Shown here: in pieces, positions 12,525-25,489 of the stretch
Layout: the number at the start of each line of letters is the position of its first letter
How positions within the stretch are numbered: position 1 is the first letter of the stretch
Origin: Tigriopus japonicus
Lineage: Eukaryota > Arthropoda > Copepoda > Harpacticoida > Harpacticidae
Direction of reading: 5' to 3'
Length of the DNA: 64,000 nucleotides
Assembly (NCBI GenBank): GCA_010645155.1
Contig: CM021315.1
Coordinates: 2,503,568 to 2,567,567, forward strand
Notes under the pieces: model-generated
What the model was told of the DNA's origin: nothing
Seen by the model: the letters and a program-made list of their open reading frames with translations, nothing else
Database searches by the model: none
Translations under genes and position numbers: made by a program

Positions 12525-15500
12525 AGTGAGTCGACCAAGCACCTGAACCGACCATAGATTTGACTTCAATTCCGGAGTAGACTTTCCCCCGTAGAAAACA
12601 AACACTAGGAGCGAACACAAATGCAATTTCAGTGCTACAGAAACCATTCCCTTGGGTGCACTTTGGCATTTCTTTAAGCGGTTTGTCCAAGGTTATTTAG
12701 TACCAGACAGGCAAAACTCCCTACCTTTGCGACTTGCAGAGTTGGACCGGGTGAAATCTGGTTCCTCGTCGGATTTGAGCGGAAACGTCGGTTAAATCGA
12801 CTGAATACTGAGGAAATGAGACTTGCCGTCCGATAAGCCTTAACAGACTTTATGTGGCGGAACCATTTGGAATTCATGTCCACTCCAATTGGTAAATTTG
12901 TTCCAATCTTCAGAGCCGACTTTTGCGACAAATTGGGCCATCCTTCAAAAGGTTTTGCTGTCCAATGCTGGGACATGCTGGGATATGCTGTGTTTGGTTT
13001 TATTTTAGTGGATATTGACGGGAAACACTTTGGTTTTGATTCGGGTGGAAATACATTTGGTCCAACGTTTTCCCTTTACGGTTGAACATGTCATTTTGGA
13101 GGGGGGTTCTCACTAACGAAGCTTGAACTTGAACATTGAGTTCAGTGAAAGGCTGAATGTTTCAGTTTTTTTTTGTTGATTTCAAAACAAACCGTCCTTC
13201 TGAAGAGGAATGGAGACGAAAGTTTCAAGATAAAAACAAAACGACTGACTCCATAATCCATAATCCACTACCAGAATCAAGTGCATCCCAATTGAAAGCC
13301 AAATTGTAAGCGATTACGTGGAGTACAAACAACCATTTCCTCTCAATGGCAAAGTAATGTTCTGCTTGGCCTCAATTTGATCGTGCGCCCCTCGTTCCGG
13401 GTGAATGAGATGCCTGGGTGCCCTACAATTTTCCCATATCTTGCACACTCAACATTTCGTGCTTCCCAATCCCACGCCCTATTGGGGATGAACCAAAGAT
13501 CACTCAAATTCTGTTAGAGACCGACTTTTCCTTCCTGTTTCTCTACTATGTACAGTGTACGTATCCATACCACGTGTCCTTCGCCTTTCCAGCAAAAGTA
13601 TGAAGTACTTCATCAACATATGAAAGACTAAAATGTGCGCATCTCCTGATTTAGCTCTCTAGGGTGAGGTATGAGCCACTATATATAGTCATATGCCAAG
13701 AACCACTTTCCGCACTACATGATGACAACCCCATTCACTTTCGGGTTGTAGCCTGATCGCAACGCCATTGCGAAGATGTTCAGGAAATTGCCTTTGGATC
13801 TTGTTCAACATCCACTTTCCCTTCAGTCCATTCCCATTATCTTCATTGAATTGTTCTCGCTCAGTCAGTTAGTCAGTCAGTTATTCAACCGAGGAACGAA
13901 GCGCCCCAAGTCCAGGAATATTTGCTTGTCTTCCACAAACATGCGTGCTATTCCTCATAAACACGTACTCTATTGTACGCATGTATACATTACTGTACAT
14001 GAATGTCGTGGAGTCATTTCTGTATGGTGAAACACACAATCATGCCTGACCGAAGACTGCCTGTCTAGCATATGCCCAATCCGCTCATATTTAAGTAATG
14101 GGCATTCATTTCCATTGGAGTAGAATCGGGTTGAAACTTTGGAACACATCAATTGTTGTTGATTTTTGGCACTTAAAGTAAAGATGCTATGACCAATTCA
14201 ACATGGTCAAATTGAAAAAAAAACAAGTTCAAACTGTATTTTTCTGCTTGTCAAATGTCATGTCATAATGGGGTCTTGATAAGACATTTAGTTGTTATGC
14301 CTATTATATAGAGATGCCATTTATCAAAGAATCTCCTTTCCCTTGAGCTTCACTTGCAATCATTTAGGTTATTCCTTTAACTTTGACTGGACCCATTAGA
14401 GTTTTGCGATTGCAAAAGCAACCTCGAAGTAATACTTCTCTGCCTGACTGCTGACGATGAAAAGCTTTTCAAGGCAAACCAACAAAACTTGGACTTGATT
14501 TATTGTTTGGGGGAACTTGACTTGTTGCATAATACAAAAAGTGCCAGGGGAATCCTTGAACAAATTTTCACTCAAAAGGAAAATGATCGAATTGAATTTT
14601 CGTGATTTGGAGACAGTTATACCTAAGTAGTTTGAGCCCTTGGTGATTGCTGGCTTTACGTGAGATTGCCTTCACATATTCCTTTTGGGTTGAAGCCTTG
14701 AAGTAAAAATATCTACGCAAACTTAACCCGTTTCAACACCTTACTTCATCGAAAATCAAGTTCTAAGTTGATTGAAGTGACGCGATAAACAATGATTGTG
14801 TCAAAATAGTGGAAAACACACTCATTTATACTGATGTTGGCAAATATATTGACCAAGAGTCGAATATGCTGTTCAGGATTTATTGTTTTCAGACGGGCGC
14901 GAGGAATGATAATAAATGGGGTTGGGCAACTTACGCGACGAACGAACACAGACACATTTCAACTGTGTTACTAACTTCGAGCTTGGTTAAAACCAAACAA
15001 GAAGACACATCTCTCTAGCGAAAAGAAGCCGATTCTTTAGCTTACTTCATCGTTTTACTCAGTCTACTTATTGTACTTGTGATTTTGGTAGGTACAAAAC
15101 TTTTGAAACTAAGTTGTTCCAAGAGACAAGACTTTCATTCAAAGCTCTTTAGTGTAGGCCTCATGTCATTAAGATAAAAACACTCTTTGCCCGACCTTGC
15201 CATGAAAAATAACGAATATTCCTTCAGTAGTTTTGGTGGCCAAAAGGTTGTAGAAAGGGCCTTCATTGGCCAGATTCACAAGAGGCTGTGGGTGAAAATA
15301 GTCCCAAAACACACTTTGTAACTAACTGAATACGAGTTCTGCGTTGAAATCCAAATCAGCCAAGTGCAGCTAACATATCTTATATCTGCACTATATCTGT
15401 AATATCGCCTTCAATGTCATGGAATGATCGAGTTTTCATAGCTTCTGGCCGATGACTTCATTCTGTTTGTGAATTGCTGCGAGAACTACATTTGTGCAGT

Positions 15501-18500
15501 ATGGTCAAAATAAGTGATGACGATTTAGATTTTGCCAATCGCAGGGGTTCATTTTTCTTTTGAGTGACGAAGCTAAGCAGAGAAATATTGGAGACGTATC
15601 TTCCTCAATTTTTTTTAGTTGTGGCGTCGGCTTTTCAATTCAGAAGATGATTATTTTTTCAACTACGTGCGTGTAGTAACGGAAAAGTTTCCTTCCCCTA
15701 TTGCAATGCTCCATTACTGAACATGAGGCATTGCGTCAGGATGCCAAGTAAAATGGGTTGGTTTGGAAGTTCACTGTGTTTTGGTTAGTGTGGCAAACGT
15801 TGACCAAGCATGAACAACACGTATTCAGTAATCCTAAACCCAGAGCCACTTCTTCGTCTTCATCCTATCGTACCAGTAGTGGTACTTCTACGACCCTGGC
15901 TGACTCCTGCCATTCTCGCTTTAGTTGTATTAGTACTAGTTTCTCGTACATAACAGCACACTAATCGAACCGGGAGGGAGTCAAAGGTCCGTCGAAGTCC
16001 ATGCCTAAGGCCATCACTTGATCGTCCTTTCGTTTGTTTTGTGCTCGGTTAACTTGCCTGGGAATTGATAGAACGGTGGTTTTGTTACTCGACTATTGGC
16101 CCTGGTATCGATCAATCAAAACCAGTATTTTCGGTCCAGTTTTTTGTGTGAAAATGTGAGCTGCATGCAATTCAACGAGAGCACAAGAAAGGCTTGATTG
16201 TGTAGACCCTAATCGCAGAGTAGGAAGAAACCATTCCGACAATACAATTACGGACAATTGACGGGGAACCAACCATTTAGTTGTATTGGAAATTACCTCA
16301 GGAGGACAAGCAGACGGACGCAAGAAAGGCTGCTACTACAGTGGAGCATCCCGGGAACGACGATGCTCTTACAAACATTGTAAATGTTGCTTGTTGTGAA
16401 GCCCAACAAGAAGGCCGTCATGAGCTGTCAGAGGGCTTTGCCAAGGAACTCACTTGTCGGATAGGTTCACTTTTAGATCTGCATTGTTTTTGATGTCAAA
16501 CCTGTTTCCATCCTCCAAATTTATGTTCTTCAAGGTTCAAAGGATTCGTGGAGCCTCATGCAACAACATTCAATCAAAACCTTGTGTATTGGGCTAGGGA
16601 GTAACTTGGGATCGCAAATGGATGGAAAGTGAAATTGAAAAATAAAACTTTCCTATTGAACACCTTGGCAAACTCATTTAAAGGACTCTATGGCTTGCAC
16701 GTACAATAATGCCTTGTTCTGTGTTTAGTTCCCAGTTCGTTACAGATCTATTGGTTGCAAATGGAACCAAAATCTTTAGTGAAAGGGAAATATAGCCACT
16801 CAGTCAAAGCCAGTAAATCGGGTGGACTCAATTGCGACAGAAGCCATGCGATAAGTGGGAACTTGGAACACGTGCAGCGATATCTCAAAGTATGCTGTCC
16901 TCGTCTTTCGACCAAAGTAGGACGTACTGTGCGTGCTGTAGAAAGAATAGTAGACCACCCAACCACCGCCGCTATTAAGTATACAGAACAGTGGACCAGA
17001 AAGGAACGAGGTAAGTCAGATTGTTATCTTCATAGTATCTGCATGATTTTCCATTTTCGTTTGGAACTTGGCCTCAGGTTCATGAGGTTGTGGAGTGAAT
17101 GTGGACTCATAGGACGTTGTGGGAGCGTATGTGCGATTAGAGCCACTGGCAGAACAACGTGCTCCTGAGGTTTTCATCGGGTATTAAGAGTTCTGAGTAA
17201 TGCCGGTCCTAAACGAATCCACGAACGAACCCGAGAAGCCGTCGTCTTCGGCTAGCTTCCCAAGGTTTCAAAACTCAGAGTCTCATTAATTTTAATGGCT
17301 GTGATTTCCCCCACGTACCCGCTAGATGAGCAAGGGTGTTTTTCGTCCAGAAAAAGACCAACAGACAAGAAAAGCCCCGACTTTTAATTAGGTGTTTTGG
17401 GTCAACTTTCTTGTGCTTTAAAAGAGTTTCGAAACAAAATCGAAAGATCAATACAAAAACAGCAATATTGCATGAGTCAATTTAAGAGTTTTCATGGAAA
17501 CTTTATGAAACACGGACTTCCTTTGGCTTTTATGCTCTGCAAAAACCGAATCCATTACATTTACAAAGGACGTGATGTGGCACAACCACCCAATGATTGA
17601 CATTTAAACAACATGTTTTCTCAAACATTCGCTAATAGTTCATAATCTTGACGGTTAAGAAGAAGTGATGGCCCAAAAAGCGCCGAATGAAATGTTTTCC
17701 TATTCACGAGTTTACTTTAGCAATAAGTCATGTACGTTTTTGACCAAGTTGTCTGCCTGCAAAATTGAGAACTCGCATGCTTGGACTTAGTTAAAGACGA
17801 AGAGCCGCCCAATTGTCAAGAACATGGCCACAAAGGCGGCGGCTCTTATCAGTGAAAACATGGCAAGCACACCCAAGTATGAAAAAGCCTTGAAATATTC
17901 CTTTGATGCTTAAAGCCATCTTGGAATTCGATTAGTTCCATTTGATTTTGGGATGACTGGGCAATGACCTCCTGATTTTATTAATACCCGTATATTATTT
18001 TACAATGGCAGCGCCATATCCAACCAAGTCTACGTAGGAATTGAAAACTTGTCTTTGGTGGCCCTGTTCTTGTCCTTCAAGAAGTCAGTGCTCCCTCAAG
18101 TCTGATGTTGCTCCGTTCGCAGAATTCCAATTGGATTTACCTACACTTCGAGTTCACCTCTTGAGTGGTGGTCCAAGCCCCTGCCTTCCTTCTCACGTGG
18201 ATCAAACAGATTCCGAACTATTGAAGGAAAAGGAAGGAGAAAGAGAGAGAACCACTAAAGAATCAGTTGGGGGCATCTCATTTCCACAATAATAACACGC
18301 AGCTTTGTGCCCCTGCAACTCACTCACTTGCCATGATATCTTTCAAGTGAAGCAATGGAGTTGAAAGTAAGAAAGGGTAGAGTATCATGGTTGGTATACG
18401 ACCATATCCATGAGCACACTTCCATTTTTGTCAAGGTAAAAAGGGGTAACGAGATCTAGGGCACAATGCGACCACCACCAAATCGAGCCACAACCTCGTG

Positions 18501-19010
18501 TTGAGAGCTCATTATTCAAAATCCTCAAAGCAATATATTAGCAGGAAGTCTTACCCAAGTTTGCTGTTTGTTCCGCCTTCTTTTGACTGCCAATGTCGAG
18601 GCCAGAGAAGAAGAGATCCAAGTCCACTTGGAATTCACGTCCCAAGATCGGCACTAACAAGTTGCCTCATCAAGGAAGAGCAGGATTATCTCTCCTAACT
18701 ATCAAAGTGGTGGCGAAAAATGTCTTTGAAGAATCACCGGAACAGACCACTCTTGGTAAGGTGGTTAGATTGCAGACACATTAATTTCAATATTATCCAA
18801 CCGGATCTTCGTTAATCTCATGGTGACAATGCGTCGACCTTCACTACGTTTCACGCACCTTTGGTAGAGGAAAAGAAATAACTTTTCTCTACTGATCCTA
18901 CTTGGTCTATGACTGAAGCTGTGAAGTTGTTCCCAGGTCGTATTGACGGACGGTGAGGCGTTAGTGGTTCCACACTCCTCCTGGCTTCATTTCGCTCTTC
19001 CTTCCTTCCT

Positions 19011-19050
19011 TCTTTCGTTCGTCCGTTCGTTCGTTCGTTCGTTCCGTTCT
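19011..19050 (+). repeat. (TTCG)n short tandem repeat
   Basis: TTCG units with a few substitutions, next to TTCC units on the left. The long minus-strand ORFs that cross it are Arg/Asn/Glu-rich because of the repeat. Confidence 0.9.
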
Positions 19051-22011
19051 CGGCTCGTTCGAGGTTCGAGGCTTGTTCCAAAAGATCATGAGCTCCGCAG
19101 AGAAGCCATGACTTTAGCGCGAACGTCTGGGAACGGGAGTTAACGGAAATTCGGCCCTCGATTCCCAATTCAGCCATCCATGCAGTCTTCAACTGGCAAA
19201 GGGGGAAACAACCTAACGCTGACGGGGACAAGGAAACAGGCAAACCTCTTTTTAGGGGACGCACGTAGTGGCTAGAGCCGAACGAGCGAGTGAGTGAGTG
19301 TCCGTTTCCTGCCAGGAAGACCACGATTCCACCACTTGAGAGAAAAAGAAAAAAAGAATGCCGAGGCTGAGGTGCCCTCAAGGCCTCTTTCCCCCCTCTT
19401 CTTTTCGATTCTCACCCACACACCCAACCACTCACGTACTACCCACTCAGCCACTGAAGCTTTTGCTGGCTGTTGTTCATGACACAATCTAGAGCGTGTC
19501 CGTCTTTGTGGGTGGGTGGCGCATGCACTCTGTATTGGAGGCTTCTGCCTGCCAATAACTTGCAGAACCTCAGTCCGACCAAAGGACTGACTCGCGGCAG
19601 TCAGTGGACCACGCGCCACCAAAACCGCGTTCTCGAGCCTCGCTTGGCCTTCGCCTGGTGATGATATCTGAGGTGGAACCAACCTGGAGAAGACAAACGC
19701 TTGTGGTGGAGGTGCCACAATCTATGAGCAAATATTCCAATGCTCTTGCAATACGAACACAGCCAAGCGATTGACGAGCTGGCAGGTGGCACGACCTTTT
19801 TTCATGGAATCATAGGCAATCGCTATTATTGTCGCTGTTGTTGATCATTCGGTGGTACACCGACAACAACATTAACAGCAGTAGCACGAGAATGTCAAGA
19901 AGACGTCGTGCTTGAAGTCTTGGCAAGAATCAAGGACTCTTTGACTTTGCAAATATCATTCAAAGTCCATTTTGCCACTTCCCTCTCGAAGCCAATTAAT
20001 CAGCAAAGCCAGAGTTAAAGTGTGACGTCGTTCTTCAACTTTACGTAGTTCCACCAGTATTGAGATTCGGGCTACAGATTCCTCCGATGTTGAGCCCCAT
20101 TGCAGCATGTCATAGCGTAGGTACGAGACTGAGGAGTGAGGACATGGACAGGGGTTGCATAAAATATGCATTAGAAATGCCAGGCACGCACCTCTCAGTC
20201 AAGGAGGCTTAGTCAGGTTTTCCCGTTGAAGCCTGTTCCTCGCTAGAAGAAATGCGCTCGTCGTCGTCGTCGTTGCCGTGGCTTCTTGGCCGATTTGGAG
20301 AAGGACGAGCACCAACGGGAAGAGGGCCTCCAAGAGGACACGACCATGAAGAGGTTTAGCCTATGTTAAGCCCCCACCTCTCCATGGGGACTTGGACATG
20401 GCAAATCGGCCAGGTTTGCGAGAAATTATGGCTTCCATTCATTGGTCATGAGATTTGGACAGGAATCATCAATATGGAAGAGGCCGCTTTGGGTTGGATG
20501 AATACTGGGCTGTTCCTTAGCTTTAAGGATGCGGGTGTTACGTGACAGGGTTGGCAAACAAGAACGTCTAACCGCATGCAGCCAGCCATAGTTAGCCTTG
20601 GGGGAAAGACCAGGTGGAACTGGATGAAGGTTCACACTTTTTCCTCAATTGTGGAATCAAGACTCATTTTGCTCATGTCCTTGGAGGTGCAATTTCAAGT
20701 GGTTCTGGCAATCCTCAGTAAAACACGGGATAGGTTCCGTGTTCATCGTCATGTGTACCTTGTTTTACCCAGATGGCGACAGGAATATATGTATGTGGTA
20801 AAATGCGTGAGAAATATGATTATGAGATGTGAGACACGTTGATTAATGCTTGGAATTTGAATAGGGTAATTTTAGTGTTCCTTCTTTTCGTATCGGATGA
20901 TTCAAAAGACAGACCTGTCACGAATGCTAGAAGAACTCCATTCGTATTTTCATCCAATTGCAAAAACCGGCTTACCCAAAGGTTAAACAACAACATTCAA
21001 AGATGGGTCGTAATCGAATTCAGTTGTCTTTTTTGTTGTCAGTTCGTGATCGCTGTGTAATCAACAACTCATTTAGAAAATGACAGATTGCTCGTATTTC
21101 AAAGCCCAAATTCACACCATTCATCAAGAACAGCTCAGCAGATGCTCATTACGATGCTTGGCACGAAGATGACCATAACTGCGCATAGCATACTTCGCAT
21201 ACGAGTATGTTTTACACATGACTTTTGAAATCTTGACATGTTCATTACAGCACCAAAACCATTTTCCAATTTCGCCAACACGTGAACTGATTTATGTCCG
21301 ACCGTTTCGTGGCCAATGAAAGTTCTTTTCTAGTTCAAACGCAGTCAATAAATTGAAACCAATCGAGCCTTGTACGATAAATTTTGTTGAGGAACAGCGC
21401 ACTAACTCTATGCTTGGTGGTCAGTAATGCTGAGCCACTTTGGTCTCGGACAAACAGGTATTATATTGGTCGGTTTCGTTGTCATCTTTGGTGTTCTCCG
21501 GGGTCATAAACGACCTCGTTTTACATACTGTATGCTGTAAGCTAGACTGCAAACTAATGTTACGAAGTCCTAACTTCAACAGGAATGGACGAACTAGTTC
21601 CCTACTACAAAGTCGGAGTGGGGAGGGAAAGAGTGACAAGTCACAAAGATGCTAATTGCTTTTCCAATCTTTGCAGAGTCATTACGCCCCAATTGATCAA
21701 TGGGAAAAATAACGAACACATCTTGGTTTACGATCGCTTTTGACTAGAAATGTCCCTGTGAACAACAGCCTTTCTTGGCTTGGCCATCTAGCACAAGGCG
21801 ACCGTCAATGCTATTCAAGTTGTTGCCATACCATGCAAAACGAACATTCCCTTAGATTTTCCTGACATCAACTCAAAAACCACTGAGTTTTCTGAGATAT
21901 ATCAACTCCGGTACAATTCATTTCGATTGCTTCTTGACGTCTGTAGGTGCTATTCTGTTCTTTTTTTCGTGTACGTTCCCGTGATTATCAGCTTCAATAG
22001 GATGATCTTAC

Positions 22012-22507
22012 CAATTTGCCTGGGTTCACTGGAAAGGCCCGAGACGGATTTCAACCTCTGAGCTTTTCTCAGATTACGCAGAGTGATTGATCGGGATGGA
22101 TATATCGTGGAGAACAATCCCGGGTGCTTTTGTGTGGCAAAGAACAATCGGGTATCGCCCACTTGCAAAGGTACGCTTTTGGTAAAGGCACACTCAAGAT
22201 TCACATTTTCAATGACCAATAATCTGGTTCTCAAATTCTGGTCCCCTTGATAAACCATCTTGACCTGAACCAAACCAGGCGCCAATGTCCCACCATCAAA
22301 AGTCACGGAGCTCGATGACGCGTTTAAAAACTGGATAAAAAGACCACTGAAGATGGTTGTGGCACTGCTTGAATGTCCATTCAAATCGCAAGGACCTGAT
22401 CTGCTCCAAATTGCTTCGACGAGAGAGGCTAGTATCAGCACAAGCAATTTTCTAATGGAAGCTGATCGGACCGGGCAGCACTTCTTGGCAGTATTTTGAC
22501 AAACCAT
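22012..22507 (-). CDS. First exon with signal peptide and agrin NtA-like domain (copy b)
   Basis: ATG at 22507; coding runs to a donor (ATT G|GTAAGATC, GT at 22011-22010), leaving phase 1. The about 165 residues begin with a basic region and a hydrophobic stretch (LLVLILASLVEAI), a likely signal peptide with cleavage before GPC. The rest follows the agrin NtA pattern: an early Cys, a central QGD turn, a second Cys, the signature GDTRLFF, and a final amphipathic strand (SITLRNLRKAQRL) like the SSLMRITLRNLE-type end of vertebrate NtA. NtA is an OB-fold-like laminin-binding module at the N-terminus of secreted agrin. This copy is more divergent than the one at 24991-25489. It could be an alternative first exon of the same gene or a separate paralogue; no downstream exon was identified within the window. 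Confidence 0.65.
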
Positions 22508-24990
22508 GATGCAAGACCAACACCAATTGAGGTCTCAAAAGTGATTTAAGAAATCTCCAGAAACCAAAGCCACGACAACGGCGTTTCTCCAACTGATGCT
22601 ATCTATGTATCTCCTTGCTCCCTCCCTCCTTCCCTCCCTCCTCCATCCAGAACACACTCGAGTTCTGCTTTGACCCGAAGCTCATGTCACGGTGCACACG
22701 AGGGTGAAAATGTGGCCGAATTTAACCAACTAAAGACCCTCGCACAAAAGTGACGAACGGGTCTTTTCGGTTGCCTGAACGTGAAGGGGGTGCGTTCAAA
22801 CTAACGGGGGCAAAATAAGAAGATATTGTTGATTTACGTACCATGATGAACCCACTTTCAAAGTTCAATGACGGAAAGCAGCAACGTATTGCTTGTCAAT
22901 TCCATTTCCATTGTGTGTATTTTAGCAAAGTTCCTTTTTCCGATAACATTTGATCGAAAGAAACGTGATTGAGACCTCTCATACTCACACAATAACGACC
23001 ATCGTCAAATTTGAAGGTTCGACTTGATATCTAATTTGATAGTTGTTCAAGTTTTGATGCTAAAGCAAATCATTCATTAAACGATAAGTCATAATTTCCA
23101 AGTGACCTTTTGCAGGTGTGCGATCAATTTACAGATTTTGCCAGACTTTGATGAGTGTTCCAAAACAAGTACGTCTAAAAAGTTCGAATAACCAACCTTG
23201 ATATTTGCACTCGACCTTTTGATTGCTAAAATCAACATATTTTTTCCGAGTGCCCATGAGCTCTCCTCATTTTATTCTCATTATGCTCGCTTCACGTAAT
23301 CTAACAAATAAGAAAGAGCGTGCATATTACGAAAGCTAAATTAGTGTATCGATTTCCGGCAAGATTTCATACCGCAATGATTGACGAATACTCTTGAATC
23401 AATTGCGTCGGTCCCGTTCGCTCTAATTAGAGATGATTAGAAACACACTCGGGACTCAAATATTCCCCCTATCTGAATATATGCGACTTTTTTTGAGTCA
23501 GCCAGTGTGTTAGTTTGTCAGTCAGCGGAGGGAGATAATAAACATAGAAACCCTCCCAACTCATTATGAGGCATGTTTTGTATGAAATGGAGATCTTGCA
23601 CCCAGCTGAATCTCAACTCCTCGGCATGTACCTTTAATTCATTACTGACGCACATAAAACAAGACTTTTGAACAAGTTAATGGGGCACCAGGCGAGATCT
23701 CAATCGACCAGATTTGCCCCCCTTGGTGTATCAACTCTCAAGCCAAGATTTTTCAGCCTTGTAACTTACAGAGAGACAGACCAATTCAAATGCTTTCTGG
23801 CGGATCCACATGCAAATTGGGCTAATCTGAAGCAAGCAAACCAGGGATTTACATACTGATTCACATTTTATTCCGAAACAAGCAACACCCTTCGATCTGG
23901 CCACCCGCCTCTCTCTGTCTCTCTCCCTCTCTTTCTCTTTCAATCTCTCCCCATGAATTCTCTTCATCCCCCTACGATTTCTGTCAAAACTACATCGCTC
24001 AGTTTGGCAACAAAGCCACCAGATGTGTTAGACATCTGAGTGCCAGAAACTGAACCGTCGGTGTTCAGCCATTTTATGGACATGGTTTCTGGGTTTCCAT
24101 CAGACAAGGTGGATACGAATTTGGTCAAAACGACCAATTAACATGCCTTTCTTGGGATATTGTGCTCAACAGACAGGACATTCCAGTTCTTAGAAAATCC
24201 CACAGTACGAGCGCATCATATGCCCAGATTGGGGTCAATTTACATTACAATAGAAAATAGGTTCAGAAGGGTTTCAATTTTGCCGAGGTCTTGAAATAGA
24301 AACGTCTTGCGTTCAAACCAGAAGAAGGCAGATGTGCTTTGATAGGGCCTCAAATTGATCGATACTTGCGCCATCCGCTAAATTTGGAACATTGTGGGCT
24401 CGAGTGTAGAAATAGCCAAAACAGACCTAATCTTTGACCGAAATGTTGCTTTAGGTACCACTCACTGTTGGAATTGGAATAAAATTCCCCCTAAAAGTCA
24501 ATTTACGTGACCATTTCTTCCCCCTGCGGCCTCAACCATAAACGTAGGTAAAAAGCTTTTGGAGAAGTCCACAAAGACAAACAAACAAATCTACGTAGGA
24601 ATAGAACTCAGACAGTGGACTCTAATCTCTTTAATGAGTATGGCGAGGATAGGATGAGCGGATAGGTGAATTTGGATCGCTGAGGCTCGCCAGTAAAATG
24701 ACTTAGTACCTGCATTCACCCTGGAGGACTTGTTTTATGAGGCTCGACATATCTGGCGACAAAAACATGAAAGACCGCGAGAACAACAGTCAAAAGGGTT
24801 AGGAGTGCCCTTTATGGGTCACTCGATTGGGCGGGAGCAATTTTGTGGGACCTTTTTAAGACTACCTGAGTTTCTTTCATGCTCAGATTTCTTTTACGTG
24901 GACAGATGATAATGTAGGTAGTGTAGGCAGTCATTGCTGAATGAGCATTTCTACAGAGACCTGATTGGGTTTTTCAATTGAAATCTTTAC
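22508..24990. other. Noncoding spacer between the two NtA exons
   Basis: No supportable gene on either strand. It contains C/T-rich tracts (about 22615-22650 and 23905-23945). It would be promoter plus intron if the two NtA exons are alternative starts of one gene. Confidence 0.5.
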
Positions 24991-25489
24991 CGTGGTGTCT
25001 TGTTGGCCTCCAAATGGTCCGTTCCAAGCGTCGTAAATGCCTCAAATTGGCCAAAGTCAATCGAAGGAGTGAACTTCGAAGACGAAAATGCGGAGCATGC
25101 CAAAGTGTAGACGAGGAACGGGATCGAAATCGAAACTGGTGGTCTGGGAAATCCAGTTGATCCACAAAGAACAGTCGTGTGTCGCCCATTTTGGGACGAG
25201 AAACGCAAATCTTGGGATTGGCCAGGCCTTCTACCATGACGTGGGACGCCTGGAGAGCGGGATCACCTTTGTGAATTTTTTTCACCACTACTTTGGCTGC
25301 ATATTTCGATTCGAAGCCTTGAAACTCCCGGATGAAGAGGGATAAAACCGTCCCTGTGAACACCAGGTCAGCGTGGATCACTTTCCTGGACTTTAAAGGC
25401 ACGATTCTACACTTGGTATGACCATCGGGGATCAACGATAGACTAGTTACCCATAAGATCCAGACCACCGGTACTTGTTTGGTCCACAT
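24991..25489 (-). CDS. First exon with signal peptide and agrin NtA domain (copy a)
   Basis: ATG at 25489; coding runs 499 nt to a donor (CAC CAC G|GTAAAG, GT at 24990-24989), leaving phase 1. The product begins with a signal peptide (VPVVWILWVTSLSLIP) and then matches the agrin N-terminal (NtA) domain along its length: an early Cys, ADLVFTGTV (vertebrate agrin has a closely similar ANVVLTGTV-type strand), KGD turn, VEGLANPKIC, GDTRLFFVD, and SSLLRLTLANL near the end. In vertebrates this domain anchors secreted agrin to laminin in basement membranes, while a different promoter yields a type II membrane form lacking it. The identical phase with copy b and with the membrane exon at 1191-2382 suggests a shared acceptor. 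The family call is strong; the assignment to a full agrin gene is inference because no Kazal or laminin-G exons are visible here. Confidence 0.75.

Larger units (their letters stand above)
2700..22011. other. About 19 kb gene-poor stretch (candidate giant intron)
   Basis: Apart from the weak remnants at 2674-3070 and 4938-5760, I find no supportable gene on either strand. ORFs here are short, start mostly at TTG or GTG, and lack domain or repeat structure. Simple repeats are common: TG at 6122, a GA-rich tract at 8919, CAGT at 12501 and TTCG at 19011. If the minus-strand first exons at 22 kb, 25 kb and 2 kb belong to one gene, this is intron. Confidence 0.5.

Noticed and set aside
12852..13085. 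77-codon plus-strand ORF with a true ATG
   Set aside because: The sequence looks moderately protein-like but I recognise no family and see no promoter or poly(A) context; the evidence is too weak to annotate.
16755..17168. Plus-strand ORF with a GTAAGT near the end of its first half
   Set aside because: A donor-like site exists but there is no partner exon, no homology and no signal peptide or domain. I did not call it.
18851..19718. Two long minus-strand ORFs
   Set aside because: They cross the TTCG/TTCC repeats and owe their length to the repeat lacking stops; no recognisable domain.
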